Shown: positions 1-7,485 of the stretch, in pieces
Numbering within the stretch: position 1 is the stretch's first letter
How the letters are laid out: each line of letters opens with the position of its first letter
Source: Desulfurispira natronophila
GTDB taxonomy: Bacteria; Chrysiogenota; Chrysiogenetes; Chrysiogenales; Chrysiogenaceae
NCBI RefSeq assembly: GCF_014203025.1
Contig: NZ_JACHID010000015.1
Location: 1 to 59,255, forward strand
Reading direction: 5' to 3'
DNA length: 59,255 nucleotides
The notes under the pieces: model-generated
What the model was told of the DNA's origin: nothing
Databases searched by the model: none
What the model saw: only the letters and a program-made list of their open reading frames with translations
Made by a program: the position numbers and the translations under genes

Positions 1-506
1 ATAGCAGCACTGCGCTGTGCTGAGTTAAAGCCAAGATCACGCAAAATGCCACTGAAGTCCACCTGCGCCATGGCCCACAGGCTCAGGTGCTCCACCCCAA
101 CACTGCGGGGAAAGGCCGACTGCAGGGTGCTGATATCCACCTGTTGCAAATCAGCTGGCACTGAAGGTGACGAAATTTTGGCAGATGCCGTTGAGGCTTC
201 AATAACTGCATCAGCATCTGCCTGCAGTTTTTGGTTGACGGTGAGCTTGTGGGCAATATGCTGGGCGGCCTTCTCCACCCTGGCGCTGCAGGCAACGTCA
301 AAAAGCATGGGCTCAGCGCTCAGCAGCTGCTCAAGGCGGGCGCAAAGAGTGGGCCAGTCTTTCTTGGGCACATCAAAGTGGCGGCCAAGATTGAGCAGTG
401 TTATCTGCTTCACCTTCTCACCCACACGCTTGGTCTGCACCAGACGGTGGGTATAGTAGGAGTCGCCATTATTCTTGTTGCGGGTTTGGGTGCGTCTTAT
501 ATACAT
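1..506 (-). CDS. IS1634-family transposase, N-terminal part (cut by window edge)
   Basis: An open frame runs leftward from an ATG at 506 and is still open at base 1, so only about the first 168 codons are visible. The N-terminus reads MYIRRTQTRNKNNGDSYYT, followed by RLVQTKRVGEKVKQ and LLNLGRHFDVPKKDWP. This is the characteristic start of IS1634 (IS4-superfamily DDE) transposases, which catalyse cut-and-paste movement of their own element. The DDE catalytic residues lie beyond the edge, so activity cannot be judged. The element appears to end near 597, where an IS3-type gene fragment resumes. Family call is confident; exact element and ends are not. Confidence 0.85.
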   Translation of the reverse strand, partial: MYIRRTQTRNKNNGDSYYTHRLVQTKRVGEKVKQITLLNLGRHFDVPKKDWPTLCARLEQLLSAEPMLFDVACSARVEKAAQHIAHKLTVNQKLQADADAVIEASTASAKISSPSVPADLQQVDISTLQSAFPRSVGVEHLSLWAMAQVDFSGILRDLGFNSAQRSAA

Positions 507-597
507 AATGACGATAATAGCCCGCAATTTGGCGCCGGTCAAGTCTAGTGATGACTTTATGGCACTATAATCGCCGATTTTCCACCAATCGGTCTAG

Positions 598-762
598 GAG
601 AATGTTTATCTGAAACACTACGACACCATCAAGGAGGCAAGACAAGGAATAGCCGAGTACTTTGACGACTACAACGAAGACCGAGTTCACCAGTCACTTG
701 ACGGAAAAACACCAAACGAGGTTTATCACAACGAAGTGTTTGATATGGGAATTGCCTCATAA
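598..762 (+). pseudogene. IS3-family transposase orfB, 3' fragment A
   Basis: The frame reads ENVYLKHYDTIKEARQGI, then AEYFDDYNEDRVHQSLDG and KTPNEVYHNEVF, ending at a TAA at 760-762. This is the C-terminal end of an rve-type integrase core of an IS3/IS150-family transposase (the YN..R.HQSL..KTP signature). An in-frame TAG at 595-597 and the lack of the rest of the domain show that it is a remnant. Homology begins right where IS1634-side sequence ends, suggesting that the IS1634 element landed inside this gene. It cannot encode a working enzyme. Confidence 0.8.
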
Positions 763-810
763 GAGTGTCTTCAGTAACAGTGCAGTATTTCTTATTTTTC
801 TCACATACTG

Positions 811-834
811 GTCTTGACAACCGGGGCCACTTTA
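811..834 (+). repeat. Putative right end of IS3-type element A
   Basis: This 24-base stretch lies 48 bases after the fragment A stop and matches the stretch at 955-978 in 20 of 24 positions (GTCTTGACAACCGGGGCC against GTCTGGACAACTGGGCCC, then a shared TTTA). Sitting just past each transposase 3' end, the pair is best read as terminal repeats of two related IS3-type elements. Confidence 0.5.
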
Positions 835-835
835 G

Positions 836-919
836 TTCCATCAGTCCCTTGACTACAGAACCCCAGATCAGATGTACAATTCAGTATTTGAAGCAAAGGA
901 GGAAATGCTTGCAGCATAG
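836..919 (+). pseudogene. IS3-family transposase orfB, 3' fragment B
   Basis: After a TAG at 833-835 the frame reads FHQSLDYRTPDQMYNSVF and then EAKEEMLAA, ending at TAG 917-919. The HQSLDYRTPDQMY segment is the extreme C-terminal signature of IS3-family transposases and is a diverged homologue of HQSLDGKTPNEVY in fragment A. Only about 27 codons remain. It starts immediately after the presumed right end of element A, which suggests that element A inserted into this transposase gene. The frame continues past the TAG to a TGA at 1037-1039 (reading MSGQLGPFYNVSPAAALEML and on), with no recognisable function. Confidence 0.65.
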
Positions 920-954
920 GCTGCAACAGGCAAACTTAAACTTCCTCAAAATAT

Positions 955-978
955 GTCTGGACAACTGGGCCCATTTTA
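955..978 (+). repeat. Putative right end of IS3-type element B
   Basis: Imperfect direct repeat of 811-834, placed 35 bases after the fragment B stop. See the entry at 811 for the match. It probably marks the boundary between transposon remnants and resident DNA. Confidence 0.45.
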
Positions 979-1242
979 CAATGTGTCGCCAGCGGCGGCA
1001 CTGGAGATGTTGTTTCAAGGGAAAAAGCCGGAGTCATGACTGAAATCTCCGGCTGATCCTGAATGGTTACAAAAGTCTTTCGTTAGACAATGAGCCTGTT
1101 TTTTTGAATGCGAAGGCAGGTTTCAGGCTGAGTAGAACTACATTTATACGGATTCAGGTCAGTGGTTATTCGCCAGTCAGTAATGACAGCAAACTTAGCA
1201 GCTTACTGAAATACTCTCAATCGACAGGCAAATGAAAACTCA
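979..1242. other. Gene-free stretch with one hairpin
   Basis: No convincing coding frame is seen between the IS3-type remnant and the repeat at 1243. An inverted repeat with arms AGCCGGAG (1026-1033) and CTCCGGCT (1047-1054) and a 13-base loop could form a hairpin, but no T-tract follows, so a terminator call is weak. Confidence 0.4.
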
Positions 1243-1352
1243 TTCAGGTGCAAGGCGCTCGCAGAGCAAGGAATGAGGCGTATTTGGAGTACATCGCTGC
1301 ATGTGAGCGTCCAGCGAGCAACACCGCAGATGGAGATTTTTCAGCAGCCTGT
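1243..1352 (-). repeat. Dispersed intergenic repeat, copy 1
   Basis: Read on the minus strand this contains AGGCTGCTGAAAAATC followed by the core ATCTGCGGTGTTGC (1318-1331), and ends in CTCTGCGAGCGCCTTGCACC. The same head and core recur in the + orientation at 17803-17840, with diverged versions at 2904 and 19523. All four copies lie between genes. Similar elements containing a CATCTGCGGYGTTGC core are, from memory, scattered through many proteobacterial genomes; they have no known coding role. Confidence 0.6.
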
Positions 1353-1373
1353 TGGGTGTTTTTCTGCAGCAGG

Positions 1374-2315
1374 TTAGATATGCATACTCTTAGCCAAAGT
1401 CTCATAAGCGACAACACGATTACGTCCTCTCTCTTTTGCCGCGTACAGAGCTTCATCGCACTGGCGGCAGAGTGTTTTCAGGCTCTCCATTGTATCGGGT
1501 ACAACACTGCGGGCACCTAAACTGACGGTGATATGGTCCGCAGTATCACTATACTCATGTGGCAAGTTAAGCGTCTCTATAGCAGCCCGCAGATTTTTTG
1601 CAACTTTAACTGCTCCTTGTGAATCGGTTTCCGGAAGTATAACCGCAAACTCCTCACCGCCATAGCGGGTCACGACATCCATGGGTCGTGAAATAGCATC
1701 AGCCAGGGTTCTGGCTACAATGCGAAGCGCCTCGTCACCTGCTCCATGGCCGTAATTATCGTTGTAGGGCTTGAATTTATCCACATCCACCATGAGAAGG
1801 CTGATAGGCGTTCTATTTCGAATAGCCTGTTTGCCAAGTTTCTCCAGTTGTTGGTCAAAGAAACGACGATTGGGTATTTGCGTCAACCCGTCAACCATGG
1901 AAAGGCGCTCAAGCTGATCGGTTTTGTGCTTCAAAGTCATATGAGTATGGACACGGGCTCTGACGATGGCAGGTTGAAAGGGCTTTGAAATATAGTCAAC
2001 TGCACCGATGCGCAATCCTTTTTCTTCATCGTCAGTTGAGCCCCGAGAGGTGATAAATATAACCGGAATATTTTTGGTGCAGTTGTCTTCTTTAAGGTGG
2101 TGACAGACTTCGTACCCATCCATTTCCGGCATAACAATATCCAGAAGTATCAAATCCGGCTTGATGCTCTTGGCCATAGAAAGTGCCTTGGTACCGGTAT
2201 AAGCCATTTGAACGCGATACGAGTCGCACAGGTGATCAACAAGTGCGTGTACGGTCGCACGTGAGTCGTCGGCTATGAGAATAAGAGGTTTTTTGTGCCG
2301 GCTCTTTTGTTCCAT
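1374..2315 (-). CDS. Response-regulator diguanylate cyclase (REC-GGDEF)
   Basis: About 313 residues in the PleD-like order receiver then GGDEF. The receiver (about residues 10-125) has the acidic pair in LILIADDS, the phosphoacceptor Asp in LLDIVMPEMDG and the conserved Lys in YISKPFQP. The cyclase domain has DGLTQIPNRR and an active-site GGEEF within RYGGEEFAVILP, so it should make cyclic di-GMP from GTP when phosphorylated. An RPMD motif five residues before GGEEF is a product-inhibition I-site. The start at 2315 is chosen because GCAGGAATACACA precedes that ATG; an ATG at 2339 would add eight residues with a poorer ribosome site. No partner kinase is adjacent; targets are unknown. Confidence 0.9.
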   Translation of the reverse strand: MEQKSRHKKPLILIADDSRATVHALVDHLCDSYRVQMAYTGTKALSMAKSIKPDLILLDIVMPEMDGYEVCHHLKEDNCTKNIPVIFITSRGSTDDEEKGLRIGAVDYISKPFQPAIVRARVHTHMTLKHKTDQLERLSMVDGLTQIPNRRFFDQQLEKLGKQAIRNRTPISLLMVDVDKFKPYNDNYGHGAGDEALRIVARTLADAISRPMDVVTRYGGEEFAVILPETDSQGAVKVAKNLRAAIETLNLPHEYSDTADHITVSLGARSVVPDTMESLKTLCRQCDEALYAAKERGRNRVVAYETLAKSMHI

Positions 2316-2442
2316 TGTGTATTCCTGCAGAAAATGCATTAACTGGCTTTTAGAAAAATTCCCATCTGCTCAGTTGCTTACTCTGCGAGCACTTTGCAAT
2401 TAGCGGCAGATTTAAGATGCCTTAGCGAGATTTTACATCAAG

Positions 2443-2832
2443 CTAACATTTATGCCAGACTGTCTCAAGCGATTGAGCCAAGAAACCAAACCCTTTTCCG
2501 CTGGGAACGGTTATGAGAGAGGCGCAATAAGCTGCTAGATCGCTCTTTTCATCTGCATATGCCACCAGTGGGGTACCGGGTATAATATAGCTTTGGATGT
2601 TTGTGATAAATTCCTTTGCCTGTTGGCCATCAAGGCTTTGCCCTGCCACAATGGCATGTGGCGATTTAACTTTGCACGCCTTGCAGGCAGCTTCATGTTC
2701 CCCGACAGCAATAACTTTTGCTCCTCGTTTGGTCAGCATTCTGGAAACGAGGGTGCGTGTCATCTCATCTGGCTCAAGGTACACAATCACTCGCCCTTCC
2801 AGGGGCATTTTTTGCTGGGTAAACTCTTTCAT
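2443..2832 (-). CDS. Degenerate receiver-domain protein
   Basis: A 129-residue protein with the layout of a single receiver domain: VIVYLEPDEMTRTLVSRML resembles the first strand and acidic pocket, and GAKVIAVGEHEAA the second strand. Where a phosphoacceptor Asp is expected the chain reads HAIVAGQSLDGQQ, so the aspartate seems to be lost or displaced. The C-terminal part (ITVPSGKGFGFLAQSL) keeps the shape of the receiver end with a Lys. It is probably a phosphorylation-independent receiver, perhaps working with the upstream-lying REC-GGDEF gene on the same strand. GGAG precedes the ATG. Function is inferred from fold alone. Confidence 0.6.
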   Translation of the reverse strand: MKEFTQQKMPLEGRVIVYLEPDEMTRTLVSRMLTKRGAKVIAVGEHEAACKACKVKSPHAIVAGQSLDGQQAKEFITNIQSYIIPGTPLVAYADEKSDLAAYCASLITVPSGKGFGFLAQSLETVWHKC

Positions 2833-2903
2833 GCTTTGTCACTCCACTCAATTTATACCACTTGCAAGTTGCTTCCCACTGCCCTTGTGGTGTATTGGCT
2901 GTA

Positions 2904-2935
2904 CAGGCTGCTGGAAACCTCTATCTGCGGTTATT
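2904..2935 (+). repeat. Dispersed intergenic repeat, diverged copy 2
   Basis: CAGGCTGCTGGAAACC followed by TATCTGCGGTTATTG matches the head and core of the repeats at 1243 and 17803 with several changes. It sits in the 356-base gene-free gap 2833-3188, in which nothing else is recognised apart from AT-rich sequence around 3035-3085 that could hold promoters. Confidence 0.45.
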
Positions 2936-3188
2936 GTTCATCACTGCAGTGCACGCCGTGTGCCCCCCTGATTCTCAGAGATTAATCGTCTTGGTTGCAA
3001 AGTAATTCTACACCTGCTCTAGTGTAACATATTCATTCAAATTTACCACGTTATGCTCTTTGTATGTATATTTTTTGCATGCAAATACTCTCTGGAAATT
3101 CGTTTTTCGCGCAGACGGAGGAACAAACAGCCAGAACCTGAGATGGAACACACTGTTTATTCCCACAATCTACACATCTCTGTCTCCT

Positions 3189-4481
3189 TCACATGGCAAA
3201 GTAGTCCTGGGTCCCCCGTTGATCCATGGCCTGGGCGATGCGCTTTATGCCTTGCATGTACGCTGCCTGACGCAGGGTGCATTTTTGTGCTTCTGCCAGT
3301 TCGAAGCAGTTACGGGCTTCCCGTTCCATTCGCTGCAGGAGTCGTTTTTCCACTGCGATTTCATCCCAGTACTCTCCGATGCGGTTTTGTACCCACTCAA
3401 GGTGACTGACGGTTACCCCTCCTGCATTGACCAGCACGTCAGGCAGAATAGTTGTGCCATGCTCAAGCAAAATTTCTTCGGCTTTGGTGGTAACGGGGCC
3501 ATTGGCGATTTCCAGTATGAGTGGTGCCTTTACTCTGCAGGCGTTGTCGGTGGTAATAGCATTTTCCATGGCGGCCAGCACCATGATATCAACAGGTAGT
3601 TCAAGCAGTTGTTCTTTGCTGAGCACTTCTACGGCTTCCGTTTCGCAGACGGGGGTGGTGCAGTATATGGACTCGCCAAGCTTGCGCTTTTGTTGTTTTT
3701 GATCCCAAACAGTTTGTGGATCGATCCCGCTGGCGGAGTATATGGCGTTGTGGGAATCGGAGATTGCTACAACGCCATATCCCATCTCATGGGCGCGGCG
3801 GGCGAAGTAGTAGCCGGCGTTACCGAAGCCCTGTACGGCTACGGTAGTCTGCTGGGGCTTTTTGGCGTGGCGTTGGCACCATTGGTTGAGTACTTGCAAG
3901 GCGCCGTAGCCAGTGGCACTGGTTCGGCCGTGTGAACCGCCCAACCCCAGGGGTTTGCCAGTGATGACAGCCGGGGCCTGGCGGCGCTGAATCTGAGCGT
4001 ATTCATCGGCCATCCAGCCCATTATAAGTGGATTGGTGTTAAGGTCGGGTGCAGGAATATCCCGCTCTGGTCCAATGATATCGCAAATTGAGCGGATATA
4101 GCCCCGGGAGAGGCGCTCCAGCTCCAACCGCGAGAGGGTTTTGGGGTCGACGCAAATGCCTCCTTTGGCTCCTCCAAAGGGGAGATTCATAACGGCACAC
4201 TTGATAGTCATCCAGAAGCTCAGGTTACTTACTCCGCTACTGCATACGCTGGGATGAAAGCGAATACCGCCCTTGGTGGGCCCCCGGGTGTCATCGTACT
4301 GCACACGCCAGGCAGAAAAAAATTGGAGTGAGCCGTCGTCACGGCGCAGAGGTATGTGGGTGTGTATTGTCAATTTGGGCTGGCTCAGGCGACGTTGCGT
4401 GTCCGGTGATATGGAAAGGGTTTCGTAGATGCCTTGTAACCAAAGTTGAATTTCTTGATGGGTCTGTGAGGGGTCAATCAT
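3189..4481 (-). CDS. gdhA: Glutamate (Glu/Leu/Phe/Val-type) dehydrogenase
   Basis: 430 residues, a normal length for hexameric NAD(P)-dependent glutamate dehydrogenase, which interconverts glutamate with 2-oxoglutarate and ammonia. The dimerisation/substrate domain carries GPTKGGIRFHP, a Lys in MTIKCAVMNLPFGGAKGG (catalytic Lys near residue 106) and Asp146 in IPAPDLNT. The Rossmann domain follows with VAVQGFGNAGYYFA. A CGGAGC site lies six bases before the ATG. It is followed on the same strand by a QueG-like gene after 14 bases. Leucine or phenylalanine dehydrogenase activity cannot be fully excluded from sequence alone, although length and the LNT motif favour glutamate. Confidence 0.88.
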   Translation of the reverse strand: MIDPSQTHQEIQLWLQGIYETLSISPDTQRRLSQPKLTIHTHIPLRRDDGSLQFFSAWRVQYDDTRGPTKGGIRFHPSVCSSGVSNLSFWMTIKCAVMNLPFGGAKGGICVDPKTLSRLELERLSRGYIRSICDIIGPERDIPAPDLNTNPLIMGWMADEYAQIQRRQAPAVITGKPLGLGGSHGRTSATGYGALQVLNQWCQRHAKKPQQTTVAVQGFGNAGYYFARRAHEMGYGVVAISDSHNAIYSASGIDPQTVWDQKQQKRKLGESIYCTTPVCETEAVEVLSKEQLLELPVDIMVLAAMENAITTDNACRVKAPLILEIANGPVTTKAEEILLEHGTTILPDVLVNAGGVTVSHLEWVQNRIGEYWDEIAVEKRLLQRMEREARNCFELAEAQKCTLRQAAYMQGIKRIAQAMDQRGTQDYFAM

Positions 4482-4495
4482 AAGAGCTCCGTTTT

Positions 4496-5332
4496 TTACG
4501 TGGTTGTGTTGGGGCTACGCTTTTTTATGGATGCTGGTATGCGAGTTTCGCAGGGTACGGCGGTTTGACACAGACCACAGCCTGGCTGGTCGACGCCGTA
4601 GGTTTCGCTGAGTTCCTGCTGTACGGTGTTATAGACGTACTGATTGCAAATAAGCTTGTCGTGGCCTTGAGGTGAAAGGGCTTCGACTGGGCAACGCCGG
4701 ATGCAAAGGCCGCAGGTTCCTTCCCGGTACCACAGGCAGTTTTCTCGGTAGTCCTTCGCGGTGCGGGGAGTTGGGGGAAGGCTGAGGCTGGTTACGACGC
4801 TGCCGACGCGATGGGCTATGCCGACAGGCGTAATGAGTCCGTCATTCAGGCTGAAGGTTCCCAGGCCCGCCGTATAGGCAATGTGGCGTTCTGACCAGCG
4901 CGATGAAGGGCCCTGGTCGGGAATTTCCACCCATTGCCAAAGCTCCGAGAGCTGAGGAGCCACGGCTTGGTATCCTTGTTTTTCCAGCCAGCTCACCATG
5001 TGTCTGCGCAGCTCATTGTTAAAGGACTCGCCATGGCCTCTTGTATGCGCCCATGCTTGCGATGGCCAGCGGTTTTGCCGGCGATTACTCATGCGGGTTG
5101 GCTTTACAATCGGCAGCACCCAACTGATAACCGTAGTAGCCTGGGGGAGTAGTTCACGGGGAGTCAAATGGAAGTCGCCAATAATTTGTTTGAAGTTGGC
5201 GAACAGGGGGTCGTCAGCTGCAGCGAATCCCACCAGTGGTGCGTCAAAGTATGGTGTTTCACGATCCTGGTGGAGGTTGTAGGGGCTGTGAGAGACGTAG
5301 TAGGAAATAGCTTCGATGACGGTGTTTTGCAC
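4496..5332 (-). CDS. QueG-like 4Fe-4S protein (epoxyqueuosine reductase-related)
   Basis: About 278 residues. The C-terminal half has a ferredoxin-type cluster motif, CGLCIRRCPVEALSP, preceded by a Cys in ENCLWYREGTC, and further cysteines in PGCGLCQTAVPCETRIP, enough for two 4Fe-4S clusters. The arrangement resembles QueG (cobalamin-dependent epoxyqueuosine reductase) and related COG1600 proteins. It lacks the C-terminal HEAT-like region and is shorter than classical QueG (about 350-380), so a different substrate is possible. The GTG at 5332 is preferred because GGGAGGCATCCA precedes it; a TTG 72 bases further upstream has no ribosome site. Spacing suggests co-transcription with the sirtuin upstream and gdhA downstream. 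Confidence 0.6.
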   Translation of the reverse strand: MQNTVIEAISYYVSHSPYNLHQDRETPYFDAPLVGFAAADDPLFANFKQIIGDFHLTPRELLPQATTVISWVLPIVKPTRMSNRRQNRWPSQAWAHTRGHGESFNNELRRHMVSWLEKQGYQAVAPQLSELWQWVEIPDQGPSSRWSERHIAYTAGLGTFSLNDGLITPVGIAHRVGSVVTSLSLPPTPRTAKDYRENCLWYREGTCGLCIRRCPVEALSPQGHDKLICNQYVYNTVQQELSETYGVDQPGCGLCQTAVPCETRIPASIKKRSPNTTT

Positions 5333-5420
5333 TGGATGCCTCCCGTCGCGCGTTATGTGTTGGCAGAGCTGGTAACATTTAGTGTCAACCCTAACACAAA
5401 ACAAGGGAGTCAGAAAGAAA

Positions 5421-6197
5421 TCAAAGGGCTTCCCAGATGGCCTCCATGGCTTCGGCAGCTCCCAAGGGTATGTGATGGTCCACTAAATGGGATAGTGAAG
5501 TATGGGCAGGGTTGATCTCGGCGGTTTTCTTCCCCTGTCGACGAGCTTTGATGACCGGTTCGCTGATGTAGGGGAAAAGATTGCTGGTGCCGATACTGAT
5601 GACAAGATCAAACCCCAGGCGTTCCTGTTCACGCATGGTCATGATGGCTTCCATAGGGAGCATTTCGCCAAAAAAGACAACACCAGGACGGAGGATACCG
5701 TTTGTGCATTGGGGGCAGCGAGGTGGAATTGTCTGTAAATGCTGGTAGTCGATGACCTTCTCATGGAACGTACAGTCCATGCAGCGCAAATGGTGCATAT
5801 TGCCGTGAAGCTCTACCACATTGCGACTACCAGCGCTGCTGTGAAAACCATCTACATTCTGGGTGAATATCCAGGTATCCGGTTTGTTGTCTTCTATACG
5901 GGCCAGGATTTGGTGGGCGGCATTATAGGTGGCATTCCGTCCTGCTTCCTCTATGCGCATCAGGTATTTCCAGGTCACCTCGGGACGGGACTCCAGTACT
6001 GCCCCGGCCAGGGCCTGCTCGATGGGTATGCCGTCTTCGGTTTCGTTGTCGTTGTAGAGGCCGCCCACTCCACGGTAGGTGGGCAGCCCGGAATCGGCAG
6101 AAATTCCGGCGCCGGTAATAAAGAGAATGCGGCTGCTGTCGCGAATGTGACCGGCTACGGCTTCAATATGCTGTTTGGTCTGGGGGGCCATGGTCAT
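5421..6197 (-). CDS. cobB: NAD-dependent protein deacylase, Sir2 family
   Basis: 258 residues, typical bacterial sirtuin size. Class motifs are clear: ITGAGISADSGLPTYRG for NAD binding, FTQNVDGFH, the catalytic His in VVELHGNMH, two Zn-binding pairs (CMDC and CPQC) and LRPGVVFFGE. The enzyme removes acetyl or longer acyl groups from lysines at the cost of NAD, releasing nicotinamide and O-acyl-ADP-ribose. A GTGGAGC site precedes the ATG. The downstream QueG-like gene begins about 90 bases after the stop if its GTG start is right. Class (deacetylase or desuccinylase) is not determined. Confidence 0.9.
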   Translation of the reverse strand: MTMAPQTKQHIEAVAGHIRDSSRILFITGAGISADSGLPTYRGVGGLYNDNETEDGIPIEQALAGAVLESRPEVTWKYLMRIEEAGRNATYNAAHQILARIEDNKPDTWIFTQNVDGFHSSAGSRNVVELHGNMHHLRCMDCTFHEKVIDYQHLQTIPPRCPQCTNGILRPGVVFFGEMLPMEAIMTMREQERLGFDLVISIGTSNLFPYISEPVIKARRQGKKTAEINPAHTSLSHLVDHHIPLGAAEAMEAIWEAL

Positions 6198-6226
6198 ACT
6201 TGCTCCACGTCACTTTGCCTGGAATA

Positions 6227-6853
6227 CTAAAAGATTCCCATCCGGGAAAGCTCTCGCTGAAAATTTTCCGTCATGAATTTTTTCACCGAATACTCTTCGA
6301 CTTTCATTCCGCTAAACTCCCGTGCCACTTCCAGGCGCATAATGACGCGCTCAGAAACCTGCTGCATGGAGATATCGCTTTCCCGAAGCATGTCCCGATA
6401 TCCCTCATCGCCAGGCTCTTTTTCGCCCTGGATCATGCCACCTTGTGTGCGTAAGTTGGCCAGGGTCTGCTCCAGGGAAAAGTCCATTTGCAGAGACTCT
6501 ACCATCTCGCGGTTTTCTTTGCCGGTGGCTTTTTCCCAGGCACTCAGGAGTTTATCTGATGCACCTGCGGGAGGGAAGTTTATCAAAGAAGAAAAGCTGT
6601 CCTTGCCTTCCTCGCCGTGCAGAGGCGAAGATGGGTCAAGAAGGGACATAACGCGCTGGGGAGAAAGTTTATGAATTTTGTCAGCCACGGATGGCGTGGA
6701 AATATTTTCCGCTTTGGATTGTGGGTCACTCTCTTTGACAGTGGTAGATGACTGCGCTTTCAGGGCTTCGCCACTGCGCTGCAGAATAGACTCTCCTGCG
6801 CGCTGCTGGCCCTGATTCCCCAATATAGATGCTATTGACGAGGGTATGTTCAT
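6227..6853 (-). CDS. Unknown protein, 208 residues
   Basis: I do not recognise a family. The ATG at 6853 is chosen because a perfect AGGAGG lies six bases upstream; an upstream ATG at 6970 has no such site. The N-terminal half is rich in Ser, Gln and Glu and looks disordered (SSIASILGNQGQQRAGE). The C-terminal half is predicted helical, with QMDFSLEQTLANLRTQGG, SDISMQQVSERVIMRLEV and a terminal FMTENFQRELSRMGIF. It has no signal peptide or membrane segment, so a cytoplasmic, perhaps protein-binding role is possible. It ends 29 bases before the sirtuin start on the same strand. Confidence 0.6.
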   Translation of the reverse strand: MNIPSSIASILGNQGQQRAGESILQRSGEALKAQSSTTVKESDPQSKAENISTPSVADKIHKLSPQRVMSLLDPSSPLHGEEGKDSFSSLINFPPAGASDKLLSAWEKATGKENREMVESLQMDFSLEQTLANLRTQGGMIQGEKEPGDEGYRDMLRESDISMQQVSERVIMRLEVAREFSGMKVEEYSVKKFMTENFQRELSRMGIF

Positions 6854-7036
6854 GGGAAACCTCCTGGGAGTATTTGCTGTAATACAAGCAAGTCCAGTGC
6901 CAGAGTATTGCCCGCTGACAAAAATCTGGTTACCATAAAGTAGCTGAGGTGATATCTTGCTGCTGCTCACCGTGTTCTTTCGGCAAAAATGTATTAGAGC
7001 TGTATGGACCGTTATTACTGAAGGTCAGGAGAAGTT

Positions 7037-7288
7037 ATGCAAAAACGAATATACACCCAGGGCGCCCTCTACGGAGAGCTTCGTCACTTATTACCGGACG
7101 AACGTCGCAAGCTTATACTGGCTCGCTACGACGATGGTATTTATCTGGAGACTCAGCTGGAACCGGGGGCTGATTACGCTATTGCGTTGCAGAATTACTC
7201 GGATAGGCAGATGGTCATAGCCATGGGATTGCTCAAGGAGGGCAAGACGGTAGAGGAGATAGAGAGTATCCTGAAGGGAGAGTATTGA
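7037..7288 (+). CDS. Small unknown protein, 83 residues
   Basis: Begins MQKRIYTQGALYGELRHLL behind AGGAGAAGTT, which gives good start support. The protein is acidic, and its C-terminal half (MVIAMGLLKEGKTVEEIES) looks like a short helix-turn-helix-like or transposase-associated helical segment found in many small proteins of unknown function. Its TGA overlaps the ATG of the next gene by one base, so the two are almost certainly translated together. No function is proposed. Confidence 0.65.
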   Translation: MQKRIYTQGALYGELRHLLPDERRKLILARYDDGIYLETQLEPGADYAIALQNYSDRQMVIAMGLLKEGKTVEEIESILKGEY

Positions 7289-7485
7289 TGGAGGAGTTCA
7301 AGCCACGCTGTGCGGTGTTAGAGTTTTATGGAGAGGACGTGTGGCGCAGGGCCATAGAAGTAACTGGCGATCCCCGCTTTGTCTATCACCAGGGGCCGGA
7401 TTGGTGGAACGAGTTTGCTTTAGAGTACGGATTTGGTCATCTGGACGAGAGCGGTGAGTTTGTCCGAACGGCTCCGCCTGAATAA
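7288..7485 (+). CDS. Small unknown protein, 65 residues
   Basis: Reads MEEFKPRCAVLEFYGEDVWR, with many aromatic and acidic residues (YHQGPDWWNEFALEYGFGH). GGGAG precedes the start at a good distance. The start overlaps the preceding stop, and its own TAA overlaps the ATG of the methyltransferase gene (TAATG), so three genes form one tightly coupled unit. The family is not recognised; coding is supported by both overlaps and by the ribosome sites. Confidence 0.6.
   Translation: MEEFKPRCAVLEFYGEDVWRRAIEVTGDPRFVYHQGPDWWNEFALEYGFGHLDESGEFVRTAPPE

Noticed and set aside
1248-1520. 90-residue + frame starting MQGARRARNEAYLEY
   Set aside because: It is translated from the dispersed repeat; similar spurious frames arise wherever that repeat lies.
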